Of a DNA stretch of 64,000 nucleotides, positions 12,201 through 23,283 are shown piece after piece. A program made the translations under genes and the position numbers. Origin of the DNA: Paramacrobiotus metropolitanus (Eukaryota; Tardigrada; Eutardigrada; Parachela; Macrobiotidae); contig NW_026570277.1 in NCBI RefSeq assembly GCF_019649055.1, forward strand, positions 310,001 through 374,000, read 5' to 3'. Numbering within the stretch: position 1 is the first letter of the stretch; each line of letters starts with the position of its first letter. The notes under the pieces were generated by a model. That model was not told the DNA's origin, ran no database searches, and was given only the letters and a program-made list of their open reading frames with translations.

Positions 12201-14809
12201 ATCATGAATTTTTTTATGGCTTCGTATAAACGCGGTTGCTGTGTCGGGTCCGGAATCTCGCAGCGGACAACTTTGTCAATGGTATCAGTGTCCACTCGGG
12301 CGTCTCTCTTATCCACAATCAAGAGAAGGTGGCAGTGAGGAAGGCCACGTTTTTGAAATTTAATGGTCTAAAAAGTTTATAAGGTTTATTACCCGGTGAA
12401 CCAAAACAAAAACTTTATTGAGGGCAACGAAATCAATTTTGCTTTTGTGAGTCCCAAGTATATTATTTCAACACTCACCATACAAAATGCGTCAACTCGG
12501 CCAAAAATTTCGCGGTTTTCAATGTCTTCCAGCAGAAATTTCAGCTTTAGCTTGAAGACCAGGTCAGGAAACTTTGGAGACCAGACTTTGGAAACCAGGT
12601 CAGGTCTGTCAGTAGCTTGTTGTCCCGGGTAAAGGTTATCCTGAATTTCAGACCACCTGGGGTCACACGTCATTGTCAAAAAAAGAAACGGTTTTCCAAA
12701 TTTCCGACAAAGAGACATAGCATCCGGGTAATTCTGACGCATTGCTCGTGGGCCTCCAGCAAAGCTAGAGCTCAGTACCACGGTGCGCCCTGGCGAAGCT
12801 TCGTGCGCCGATGCCGCCGACGCTAAATAATCAGACAGCCCTTGGTACGTTTCCACTCCCAATTTCTTTTGTTGCAGTCTCTGATACTGCAGGCGAGACC
12901 CTTCTACTTTAACGTACGAATCGACCAAGTACTGTTGGAACAATTTTTTGCCGCATAGGATTGGGTTGAAGTTCCCATGGTCAGCAATCCGGTAGCTATA
13001 GAACTGCCAAAAACATCGTAGTAAGAACTTCTTAGGCGACGGTTGGCTGCAGGCTAAATGGTTTTGCAGAAGGCAATAGCTTAGTTGGACCAACCGTTAC
13101 AGTAAGCTTATAGTTTTACTGCAGCGGTTTTAATGGATGTAAGTTTTTGCAAAGATAAGTAAATTTTCTTAAGTTTCGCAAAAATCTGGTGGCTGCTCAG
13201 TTCTCGGCATTAGAACAGCTTGACTACACCCACCTCCAACTGGGATATTTCGCTGCGCCCCCGAGTCCGCTCCATTTCTGGGTGGAAGCCTTTAGTCCCA
13301 AGCGGGAAGAATAACGGATAACACATTGGCTCGCAGTTACCATTCAAGGTGGGGATCGTTTTCTGTCTAGTAGATTTGCAGTGGACTGCCAGACAATGCT
13401 CCGGGAAGCCTCCCTCATTCCCACCGACTATAATGGCCGCAACCTCGTTACTCGTCGGCGCTGCGTACTTACTCCTTGGTTTTCGCCGGTTGTTGTCGAA
13501 AAGGAGTTTTACTTCCAGTGGTTGGCGGTTATCTTGCTGAGCTTTCTGTAATTCCTCTTTCTCTACTTCATGCATCATTCGATAAGCTGCAGCGAAGGGG
13601 TTAACGGCTCTTATAACCGCTTCCAATTCATCAAGTGTTTTAAAATCCTGGTGCTTGTTCTGTTGATTAGTTACGCGAACCTCAGCAGCATCGGCGCTAT
13701 CAAGGAAATATAGCTGCCCGTATGACGGTTCTTTGTCAGTTTCTGCTTTTGCAGGTCCAAGAAAATGGTACAGCTGACCTGATATTCTGTATGGACAGGG
13801 CCCGCGTCCTGGTGGCTTGTCCAGTTTTGCCACATTAGAGGCAAAAGCCAGTGAGCTGTTGTACTGTCTTATATGCTCCAGAAAGTTGTTGCTAGCCGGG
13901 TGTTCCCCGAGCAGAAGCGCCTTCAAAAGCTGGGGAAATCCTTCCGGTACGACAGGATCCAACACGACTGCACCTTTTTGACAGCAAGTCGTTAAAATGT
14001 TTTTGTCCTCGCCAGTCAACTCAGCTTCAAAATGCCTCGCTCCACAGGCAGAACAAACGCAGTCCATAGGCCCCAGTTCCAACAGTGCGGTGTGTGAATC
14101 AGAGTACTGTTGAGCTTCGAACCGTCCAGATTTTTCAGTTTTGTTTTCTTGCCGTCGACTTTTATGCTGCCAAGCATCGTGACGTAACCGGTCGAGACAT
14201 TCACTTTCAGTTTCGTTCAGTCTCTTTTGATGCTTTCTTTCTGAGTTTTCCAATTGCTGGCGCATTCGGTCGTCCCCTGACATATTTTCTCGCCATGTTC
14301 GAATTCTCTCCATTCCTGTCTTCGGACCGCGCGAACTGCTGAGCTGCTGACCCTTTAACAAATCTGGAAAAGGTATCATAAAAAAGCCAACACTCAATTT
14401 CTATGCGAGATGCAGAAAGACAATCATGGAAAGAGAACAGTATTGCTTTTCTTACCGTAAATAACGGAGAGCTGGGAGTCAAATTCCACTTCGTGGAGGA
14501 GCGTCTGGCATGTTACAGTTTTAACCCCAGCAACTAACCCACTGACTTCAATAAATCCACGCTAAGGTCCGAGAAACTGCAGTTATACCCGGTGCGCTTA
14601 ATGATTCTGGAGATAGTATCAAAGCATAACTTGTGTGTGTGTGTATCAAAGCATGACTTGTGTGTGTAGTAAGTGTGTTCAGCAGGTTTACTATAGTTTG
14701 TGAGTTTGTTCAGTAGGTTCAGTTCGTTTAGTAAGTGTTTCGGTTCTGACCAATGAGAGCGATTTGGAGGCGGGAGCGTTACGGACAGACAGCTCTGTCT
14801 TAATAGTTA
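9243..14809 (-). mobile_element. Helitron unit 3, the only coding unit
   Basis: The 3' terminus is CTAG at 9243-9246 with hairpin GCGGCGCGTCAGCGCCGC. The 5' side ends at 14809, where the minus strand reads TAACTATTAAGACAG; the expected leading TC is missing compared with unit 2. The Rep/helicase gene fills the unit and no satellite array is present. The 5' flank (14,650-14,809) matches the type-a 5' end of units 1, 2, 7 and 11, so this is the coding relative of the array A/B units. Confidence 0.85.
9428..14556 (-). pseudogene. Helitron Rep/helicase (RepHel), disabled copy
   Basis: Exons on the minus strand: 14363-13234, 13003-12479, 12367 to about 10,270, and 10121-9428; a further 5' exon ending near 14,456 is likely. 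Exon 1 has a CxxC...CC zinc-finger-like element (CSACGARHFEAE) and the Helitron N-region (YNSSLAFAS, YRISGQLYH). Exon 2 has LFQQYLVDSYVKVE and Rep motif FLFLTMTCDPRW. The splice to exon 3 builds FQKRGLPHCHLLL, the HUH metal site, followed by the catalytic-Tyr region YLYKYIFKGHD. The helicase follows: Walker A DAPGGTGKTF, Walker B LWDEAPM, GDFRQVLPV, then ILCPTNEE, LPPHKLTLKVL, and QFPVRMAFAMTINKSEGQTF. Lesions: in-frame TAG at 10062-10060, TAG at 9786-9784, and a frameshift near 9515-9526, after which ARKFSAIKVLLPAGKKR continues in another frame to a TGA at 9430-9428. RepHel cuts and joins single strands in rolling-circle transposition. This copy should not make a full protein. Confidence 0.85.
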
Positions 14810-14884
14810 CAAGCAGGACGCGCGGCGCTTACGCGCCGCGCTGACGCGGCCACGGTTTCAAACGGCTCAAAAGTGTGAGTACCA

Positions 14885-17800
14885 CACGCGTGCCCTTCAG
14901 TGACCCAAGGCTTAAAAGGCCTCCGGTAACTAAAGGTTCTTCAAGGCGGGTACCGCACGCGTGGCCTTCCGTGATCAAAGGCTTAAAAATTCTTCGGCGA
15001 CTCAAGGTTTATTAAGGCGAGTACCGCACGCGTGGCCTTTGGTGATCAAAGGCTTATAAGGCCTTCAGTTACCAAAGTCTTAAAAGGCCTTCGGTAACTA
15101 AAGGCTTAATAAAGCAGGTACCACACGCGTGCCCTTCGGTGACCAAAGGCTTAAAAAAGCGGGTACTGCACGCGTGGCCTTCGGTGACCAAAGGTTCAAA
15201 AAGGCGGGTACCACACGCGCGGCCTTCGGTGACCAAAGGCTCAAAAAGGAGGGTACCGCACGCGTTGCCTTCGGTGACCAAAGGTTCAAAAAGGCGGGTA
15301 CCACACGCGCGGCCTTCGGTGACCAAAGGCTCAAAAAGGAGGGTACCGCACGCGTTGCCTTCGGTAACCAAAGGTTCAAAAAGGCGGGTACCACACGCGC
15401 GGCCTTCGGTGACCAAAGGCTCAAAAAGAAGGGTACCGCACGCGTTGCCTTCGGTGACCAAAGGCTCAAAAAGGCGGGTACCGGACGCGTGGCCTACAGT
15501 GACCAAAGGCTCAAAAAGGAGGGTACCGCACGCGTTGCCTTCGGTGGCCAAAGGTTCAAAAAGGCGGGTACCACACGCGCGGCCTTCGGTGACCAAAGGC
15601 TCAAAAAGGAGGGTACCGTACGCGTTGCCTTCGGTGACCAAAGGCTCAAAAACCCAGGTACGGCACGCGTGGCTTTCGGTGACCAAAGGCTCAAAAAGGC
15701 GGTTACCGTACGCGTTGCCTTCGGTGATGAAAGGCCCAGAAAGGCGGGTACCGCACGCGTGGCCTTCGGTGACCAAAGGCTCAAAAATGAGGGTACCACA
15801 CGCGTGGCCTTCGGTGATCAAAGGCTCAAAAAGGCGGGTACCGTACGCGTGGCCTTCGGTGATGAAAGGCTCAGAAAGGCGGGTACCGCACGCGTGGCCT
15901 TCGGTGATCAAAGGCTCAGAAAGGCGGGTACCGCACGCGTGGCCTTCGGTGACCAAAGGCTCAAAAATGCGGGTACCACACGCGTGGCCTTCGGTGATCA
16001 AAGGCTCAAAAAGGCGGGTACCGGACGCGTGGCCTACAGTGACCAAAGGCTCAGAAAGGCGGGTACCGCACGCGTGGCCTTCGGTGACCAAAGGCTCAAA
16101 AATGCGGGTACGGCACGCGTGGCTTTCGGTGACCAAAGGCTCAGAAAGGCGGGTACCGCACGCGTGGCCTTCGGTGACCAAAGGCTCAAAAATGCGGGTA
16201 CCACACGCGTGGCCTTCGGTGATCAAAGGCTCAAAAAGGCGGGTACCGGACGCGTGGCCTACAGTGACCAAAGGCTCAAAAAGGAGGGTACCGCACGCGT
16301 TGCCTTCTGGTGTCAAAGGTTCAAAGGCGGGTACCACACGCGCGGCCTTCGGTGACCAAAGGCTCGTGCTGAGGGTACCGCACGCGTTGCCTTCGGTGGC
16401 CAAAGGTTCAAAAAGGCGGGTACCACACGCGCGGCCTTCGGTGACCAAAGGCTCAAAAAGGCGGGTACCGTACGCGTTGCCTTCGGTGATGAAAGGCTCA
16501 GAAAGTCGGGTACCGCACGCGTGGCCTTCGGTGATCAAAGGCTCAGAAAGGCGGGTACCGCACGCGTGGCCTTCGGTGACCAAAGGCTCAAAAATGCGGG
16601 TACCACACGCGTGGCCTTCGGTGATCAAAGGCTCAAAAAGGCGGGTACCGGACGCGTGGCCTACAGTGATCAAAGGCTCAAAAAGGCGGGTACCGCACGC
16701 GTGGCCTTCGGTGACCAAAGGCTCAAAAAAGCGGGTACCGCACGCGTGGCCTTCGGTGACCAAAGGCTCAAAAAGGCGGGTACCACACGCGTGGCCTTCG
16801 GTGATCAAAGTCTCAAAAAGGCGGGTACCGCACGCGTGGCCTTCGGTGACCAAAGGCTCAAAAAGCCGGGTACCACACGCGTTGCCTTCGGTGATCAAAG
16901 GCTCAGAAAGGCGGGTACCGCACGCGTGGCCTACAGTGATCAAAGGCTCAGAAAGGCGGGTACCGCACGCGTGGCCTTCGGTGACCAAAGGCTCAAAAAA
17001 GCGGGTACCGCACGCGTGGCCTTCGGTGACCAAAGGCTCAAAAAGGCGGGTACCACACGCGTGGCTTTCGGTGACCAAAGGCTCAAAAAGGCGGTTACCG
17101 TACGCGTTGCCTTCGGTGATTAAAGGCTCAGAAAGGCGGGTACCGCACGCGTTGCCTTCGGTGACCAAAGGCTCAAAAACCCAGGTACGGCACGCGTGGC
17201 TTTCGGTGACCAAAGGTTCAAAAAGGCGGGTACCGCACGCGTGGCCTTCGGTGACCAAAGGCTCAAAAAGCCGGGTACCGCACGCGTGGCCTTCGGTGAC
17301 CAAAGGCTTAAAAAAGCGGGTACCGCACGCTTGGCCTTCGGTGGCCAAAGGCTCAAAAAGGCGGGTACCACACGCGTGGCCTTCGGTGACGAAAGGCTCA
17401 GAAAGGCGGGTGCCGCACGCGTGGCCTTCCTTGATCAAAGGCTCAGAAAGGCGGGTACCGCACGCGTGGCATTTGGTGACCAAAGGCTTAAAAGGCCTTC
17501 AGTGACCAAAGGCTTCAAATGCCTTCAGTGGGTAAAGGCTTAGAAAAACCGTCGGTGACCAAAGGTTTAAAAGGCTTTCGGTGACCATAGGCTTAAAAGG
17601 ATTACGGAACGTACCACGCGCGTGGTCTTTGGTGATTCAAGGCTGAAAAAGGCGGGTACTACACGCGTAGCCTTTCGTGACCAAAAGCTCAAATGGGCGG
17701 GTACCTCACGCGCGGCCTTCGGTGACCAAAGGCTTAAAAGGGCAAATACCGCACGCGGGACTTTCGGTTACTAAAGGCTTAAAAGGTGGTCCTGTAAGGT
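14885..17800. repeat. Array C: 45-bp satellite, about 54 regular copies plus diverged edges
   Basis: The 45-bp unit starts GGTACCGCACGCGTGGCC and continues TTCGGTGACCAAAGGCTCAA, with a KpnI site and an MluI site in most copies. Each unit contains the imperfect 19-bp dyad GCCTTYGGTSACCRAAGGC. Regular spacing is clearest at 15,069-17,483. Because 45 is 15 codons, four or more frames stay open: 804 codons on the minus strand and 788 and 408 on the plus strand. I treat these as non-coding. Confidence 0.95.
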
Positions 17801-18007
17801 AATTAAAGTCTTAAAAGATGGTACCGGTAAGTAAATGAAAGTTACCAGGTTTTTTAAAGAACTAATGTTTGGAAGCTTTGTGAGGAGCAGTGCTGAAGCT
17901 GGGATCCGGTTTATCAGGCGAAGGTTTTCACAGGTGAAGGTACTAAGTTTCGGAAACTTGGTAAGGACAAACGCGCAAAAGCACAGGTTTAAGGGGCTGC
18001 AAAAGCT

Positions 18008-18122
18008 TAAAACCCGCTAGGCGGGTTCTGGCCAATGAGAAAGGTTAGGCTAGTTCTGGCCAATCAGAACGTTTTGGAGGCAGGAGCGTTCCGGAATAAC
18101 GGTTCTGCTTTAATATATAGGA
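18008..18122 (+). promoter_or_regulatory. Promoter-like block at a Helitron 5' end (representative)
   Basis: On the plus strand the order is CCAAT box (GGCCAATGAGA, then GGCCAATCAGAACG), GC-rich box (GGAGGCAGGAGCG) and a TATA-like TTTAATATATAGG about 50 bp further on, directly before the next unit's hairpin. The same order occurs at the other 5' ends (6778, 9242, 14809, 19891, 20674, 23283, 24059, 24837, 27118, 28844, 29702, 31163, 33576), with single or double CCAAT boxes; that at 19891 is degenerate. Read this way the promoter points out of its own unit into the next. On the minus strand the TATA-like sequence is the unit's own 5' tip. Activity is inferred. Confidence 0.4.
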
Positions 18123-19891
18123 CAAGCACAGCGCGCGGCGCTTACGCGCCGCGCTGCAGTACAGAGGCTGTTCCGGTCCGCCAACAATTCCAAGTAAACA
18201 GGTTTCCAAATTTCAGTGAAATCGAAGGGGTTTTCGCCGGGGCCAGGTTTACACAGAAAGCTTTAGCTGCGGAAGATTGAAAAAGTGGATTCCGCAAACG
18301 CAAATTTCGGTTGCAAAACCTTAAATGGTAACATCTGGCACATGCACCTTCCAGTTACAAAGCCGAAAATGTTTCATCCGGCACACGCAACTTCCAGTAA
18401 CACAGCCTTAAAATATGAATCACACGCACCTTTCAGATACAAAGCCTAAAAGGTTTCTTCCGGCACACGCGCCTTTCAGATACACAGCCTAAACTTGTGG
18501 ATCCCACACCCACCTTTTTGCAACAAAGCCTTAAAGGTTTCATCCGGCACACGCATCTTTCAGTTACATAGCCTAAAAGTATGAATCACACTCACCTATC
18601 AGTTACAAAGCCGAAAAGGTTTCATCTGGCACACGCACCTTTCAGTTATACAGCCTAAACGTCTGGATCTCGCACACGCACCTTTAAGTTACAAAGCCTG
18701 AAGGTTTCATCCTGCACATGCACCTTTCACTTCTACAGCCTAAAAGTATGGATCTCGCACACGCACCTTTTAGCAACAAAGCCTTAAATGTTTCATCCGG
18801 CACACGCATCTTTCAGTTACATAGCCTAAAAGTATGTGTCCCGCACAACCGCTTTTCAGTTACAAAGCCCAAATGGTTTCATCCGGCACACGCACCTTCC
18901 AGTTACTCAGCCTAGAAGCATGGATCTCGAACACGCACCTATCAGTTGCAGAGCCTAAAAGGTTTGATCCGGTACATGCACCTTTCGGATACAAAGACTA
19001 AACCAGTTGATTCCGCACACCCACCTTTCGGGGCAGAATCCTAATCTGCGGCAACCCGCAAACGCACCATTCCCAAGAGTTAAACCGTTTCCAAAGCTTA
19101 GTCACTTTAGAAGCGAAACTGATAGTGTTGATGATCTGGTTGTTCTAGCTGATCTAGTATTTCTGTGTGAGCAGGTGAATTCGGCTAAATACGTGAAAGT
19201 TTTCTGTATAAAGCTTTGGAAAGCTTAGTGCAGACCATGGTCTTGTAGCAATAGGTTTGAAAAGCGGTGAACGCTTGAAAGCTTTACAGGCGGTTCTGGC
19301 CAGTTAGAAAGGATTGGAGGCGGTCGGGTGACACACATACTGCGTTAATTGCGCCTGGTTTTGGACGATTTAGCTGATCTGGCAGTTCTGGCTCATTCGG
19401 TAGTTCTAGGTAGTCTGGTAGTTTTGCCTGATATGGTAGTTCTGGTTTATCTGGCTGATCTAATAGTTCTGGCTAATCCGGTAGATATGGAGGTTCTGGC
19501 TAATCGAGTAAAAGTTTACTAAAACACTAAGGTTTCGAAACCTTAGTAAGGGCGACGGCAATTTGGTAATTATGGCAGATCTAATTGAATTGGCTAATCA
19601 TTTAAAGATTTGTTACGGTACTAAGGTTTCGAAAACTTAGTCAGGACCAAAGCTTGAGGAAGCATCTAGTTAATCGGTCTGATCTGGTTAGTCAGGCAAA
19701 GTTGGTACAGATACTAAGGTTTTGAAAGCTTAGTAAGGCAAACGCGTAAAAGCCCATGTTTGGAAAGCTGTAAAAGCTTAAAAATCCGTACACTAAGATC
19801 TGGCCGATCAGAAAGGTAAGGCTTGTTCTGGCGAATCAGATTTGAAGGCGGGATCGGTCTCGCACAGAGAATCCTGCTTTAATAAACTGGA
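18123..19891 (-). mobile_element. Helitron unit 5 (type III 3' end, array D)
   Basis: The 3' end at 18123 has CTTG plus hairpin and the type III flank with GCTGCAG. The 5' end at 19891 reads TCCAGTTTATTAAAGCAGG, a type shared only with unit 14. The interior carries array D, then short GT-rich degenerate repeats (TCTGGCTGATCTGGTAGTT-like) at 19,360-19,720. Confidence 0.8.
18290..19060. repeat. Array D: about 43-44-bp tandem repeat in unit 5
   Basis: Consensus pieces are CACACGCACCTTTCAGTTAC and AAAGCCTAAAAGGTTTCATC. Unlike array C the period is irregular, and no long frame stays open. Confidence 0.8.
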
Positions 19892-20674
19892 CAAGCACAG
19901 CGCGCGGCGCTTACGCGCCGCGCTGCAGTGCAAAGGCGGTTCTTGTTGGCTGGGCTCTTTTTGCTAAACGAATCGAAGTGAAACGGTTTTATATGCTAAA
20001 TAAGTCTTATTGACAAAGGAATACAGTTAATGTATCTAGAAACAGGTTAAACCGAAATTCTTGTTACAAAACGCTTAAACAGCGTGGACAAATATTGCGT
20101 AATTTTCGGTTACCAAAGGTTCAAAAGAGCGAGTACCGCACGCGTCGGCGTGGCCTTCGGTGATCAAACGCTTAAAAGTGTGGGTACCGCACAAGTGTCC
20201 TTCGGTGGCCAAAGGCTCAATAAGGCGGGTACCGCACGCGTGGCCTTCGGTGACCAAAGGCTCAAAAAGGCTGTTACCGCACGCGTGGCCTTCGGTGACC
20301 AAAGGCTTAAAAGGGCGGGTACCGCACGCGTGCCCTTCGGTGACCAAAAGCTTAAAGGGTGGGTGCCCAAAGTTTGTTAAGGTAATTACAGTTATCAGGT
20401 TCGTTAAAGCACTAAGGTCTTGAAGTTTTGTAAGGAATAAAGCTAAATGTGAGGTTCGGTTTATCAGGCGAAGGTTTTACAGGTAAAGGCACTAAATTTC
20501 GGAAGCTATGTAAAAATAAGGGCGTAACAGCACAGGTTTAAGGGGCTGCAAAAGCTTGAAAGTAGCTAGGCGGGTTTCGGCCAATCAGAAACGTAAGGTT
20601 GGTTCTGGCCAATCAGAACATTTTGGAGGCAGGAGCGTTCCGGAATCACGGCTCTGCTTTAATATATAGGAAGA
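19892..20674 (-). mobile_element. Helitron unit 6 (type III 3' end, short array C)
   Basis: A compact 783-bp unit. The 3' end at 19892 is CTTG plus hairpin with the type III flank GCGGTTCTTGTTGGCTGGGC. About six array C copies lie at 20,100-20,370. The 5' end at 20674 reads TCTTCCTATATATTAAAGC. Confidence 0.8.
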
Positions 20675-20939
20675 CTAGCAGCGACCGCGGCGCTACGCGG
20701 TGTCCAACGATGGTGGGTTAATTTGTAGTTTGTGTTTACCAAAAGGGTAGCATCAAACTTTTGAGAGGTACTTGGCAGTGGACTTGGCAGTGAGCTTAGC
20801 TGCGGTCTTTAGCAGTGGCGGATCACGTTAATCTTTTCAACTAAAGAACTAACTCTACTCAGTAGAAGAAATTTAGTTTCGACGTAAACAGTTAACGCAG
20901 ACAATTTCATGTACCTAGCCGTTAGCATAAAATTGAACA

Positions 20940-22200
20940 CTTGCGTTATCACGTAGCGCCATTTACTCTCGTGCGATCACGTTACGCCCTTACCTCCTCC
21001 GTGGTAACGTTATGCCGCTGACTCTCGCGTGGTAACGTTACGCTGGTTATTCTCTGTAATCAAGTTACGTAGCTTACTTTCGCGTGGTTCCGTTACGCCG
21101 TTTACGATTGAATGGTAGGATTACGTTGCTGATCTTGCGCGGTTACGTCACGCCGTTTACTCTTTTGTGGTTACATTGAGCAGCTTACTCTCGCCTCTTT
21201 CGTGGTTACATTGCGCAGCTTACTCTCGCGCCGTAACATTACGCTACTTCCTCTGGCGTGCTTGTGTTACGCTGCTTTGTCCCGTGTACTTACGAAACGC
21301 CGCCTATTCTCGCATGGTAACGCTTGCTGGTAAATCTTGCGTGGTAACATTACATTGCTTCGTCTCGCCTGATTACGTCACGCTGCTTCGTCTCGCATGT
21401 TTAAGTTATGCATCCTACTGTCGCTTTCTTCCATTACACCATGTACTCTCGGGAGATAACGCTGCGCTGCTTACTCTAACCTGGTTACGTTACACCGCTT
21501 ACTTTCGGTGGTAACGTTGCGCAGCTTACTGTCGCGTGATAACATTACACTGCTTCCTCTCGCGTGCTTATGTTACGCTGCTTTGACTCGTGCACTTATG
21601 TGACGCCGCCTACTCTCGCGTGGTAACGTTGCGCTGCTAAATCTTGCGTGGTAACGTCACTCTACTTCGACTCACCTGCTTACGCTACGCCGCTTATTTT
21701 CGGTGGTATCTGTTGCGCAGCTTACTTTTCTGTGTAAAGTTACGCTGCTGACTCGCGCCAGATAACGCTGTGATGCTTACTCTCCCGTCGAAACAATAAT
21801 CCGCTTACTCGCGCGTGATTACGTTACGTTGACTGTTTTCAAGTTGTAGGATTACGCCGCTTGATCTCGCGTAGTACGATTACGCTCGTTACTCTCTGTA
21901 ATAAAGTAACGTAGGTTACTCTCGCGTGCTTACGTTACGCCTTTCGCGCTTGCAAGTAAAATTGTGTTGTTTATTCATGCGTCGTGAAATTACGCTGCTC
22001 ACTCTTGTGTGGTTACGTTGGGCTGCTTACTTTCGCTTGCTAACATTGCGCCGCTTACTCTCGCGGTATTATGTTGCGCTGCTTACTCTCGCGTGCTTGT
22101 GTTTCGAGGCTTGTATTCGCTCACTCTCTAGTGGTAACTTTTACTGCGCGTACGTTCGCGTGGCAACTTTACGCTAGTTACACTGCGTGGTTACGTGACG
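20940..22200. repeat. Array A in unit 7
   Basis: Degenerate 28-bp repeats with GTAACGTTAC-type cores, about 45 copies. Confidence 0.8.
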
Positions 22201-22204
22201 TCAT

Positions 22205-23190
22205 GAAGCGGTTCACTAAGTATTAGGTGAGGTTCAATTGGTTCAGTGTTGTTTAGTTTGGGTCCAGTCGGTTTGATAAAGATTAGGTTAGGTTCTTTTA
22301 GTTCAGTAATGTTTAGGTAGGGATTAGTCGGTTCACTATTAGTGAACCGACTAATCCCTACCTAAACATTACTGAATTTAGGTTGGGATCAGCTGGTTCA
22401 CTAAAGTTCTGTTTGGTTTCAGTAGGTTCTCTAAAAATTTGGTTGAGTTAGGTTTATTCACTAATAATTTTGTTGGGTTCAGTCGGTTGACTAACTTTTC
22501 GGTTGATTCAGTTGGTTCAGTAAGGTTTTAGTTGGGTTCAGTCGGTTCAATGAAGATCAGATTGGGTTCGGCTGGTTCAGTAAGGTTTTGGTGTGGGTTT
22601 AGTCGGTTCATTAACTTTTTGGTTGGGTTCATTTTGTTCAGGAAAATTTTAGTTGGGTTCAGCCGGTTCACTAAAGATTAGGTTGGGTTCGGCTGGTTCA
22701 GTAAGGTTTTAGTTGAGTTCAGTCGGTTCATTAACTTTTGTTTGGGTTTAGTCGGTTCATTAACTTTTTTGTTGGGTTCAGTTTGTTCAGTTTGGTTGGG
22801 TTGGTAATTTTGGTTGGGTTCAGTCGGTTCACTGAAGATTAGTTTGGGTTCGGCTGGTTCAGTAAGGTTTTAGTTGAGTTCAGTCGGTTCATTAACTTTT
22901 TGGTTGGGTTCAGTCGGTTCACTGATGATTAGGTTGGGTTCAATCGGTTCATCAACTTTTCTGTTGGGTTCAGTCGGTTTATCAACATTTTTTGGTTTGG
23001 GTTCAGTTTGTTCAGTAAAATTTTGGTTGGATTCAGTCGGTTCACTGAAGATTAGGTGGGGTTCAGCTTGTTCAGTATGGTTTTGGTTGAATTCAGTCGG
23101 TTCATAACTTTTTGGTTGGGTTCAGCTGGTTCATTTTGTTTAGTAAGTGTGTTCAGCAGGTTCACTATGTTTAGTAAGTTTGTTCAATTG
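22205..23190. repeat. Array B in unit 7
   Basis: 30-bp repeats (GGTTGGGTTCAGTCGGTTCA plus CTAAGGTTTT), interrupted by a perfect 37-bp-arm palindrome at 22302-22376. Confidence 0.8.
22302..22376. repeat. Perfect palindrome with 37-bp arms inside array B
   Basis: Arms 22302-22338 and 22340-22376 are exact reverse complements around a single T at 22339; the centre reads GGTTCACTATTAGTGAACC. The left arm is ordinary array B sequence in the normal direction and the right arm is the same sequence inverted, so it looks like a recent fold-back duplication. Confidence 0.9.
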
Positions 23191-23283
23191 GTTCGCTTTG
23201 TTTAGGAAGAGTTTTGGTTTTGACCAATGAGAGCGATTTGGAGGCGGGAGCGTTACGCACAGAGAGTTCTGTCTTAATAGTTA

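Larger units (their letters stand above)
14810..18122 (-). mobile_element. Helitron unit 4 (type II 3' end, large 45-bp array)
   Basis: The 3' end at 14810 reads CTTG on the minus strand, with hairpin GCGCGGCGCGTAAGCGCCGC and the type II flank (GACGCGGCC). The 5' end at 18122 reads TCCTATATATTAAAGCAG. The interior is almost all array C. No coding gene. Confidence 0.8.
20675..23283 (-). mobile_element. Helitron unit 7 (type I 3' end, arrays A and B)
   Basis: The 3' end at 20675 has CTAG but its hairpin is shortened (CCGCGGCGCTACGCGGTG), so the distal stem is eroded. The array A then B order matches units 1 and 2. The 5' side at 23283 lacks the leading TC, as in unit 3. Confidence 0.8.

Noticed and set aside
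15069-17483. Large repeat-protein gene of 804 residues on the minus strand (and 788 on the plus strand)
   Set aside because: Frames are open on both strands only because the period is 45 bp with a stop-free consensus. There is no promoter-linked start, no non-repeat domain and no splice context, and the array lies inside a Helitron unit.
14885-17800. CRISPR-like array of regular repeats
   Set aside because: Repeats are contiguous with no unique spacers, the genome is eukaryotic and no associated genes exist.
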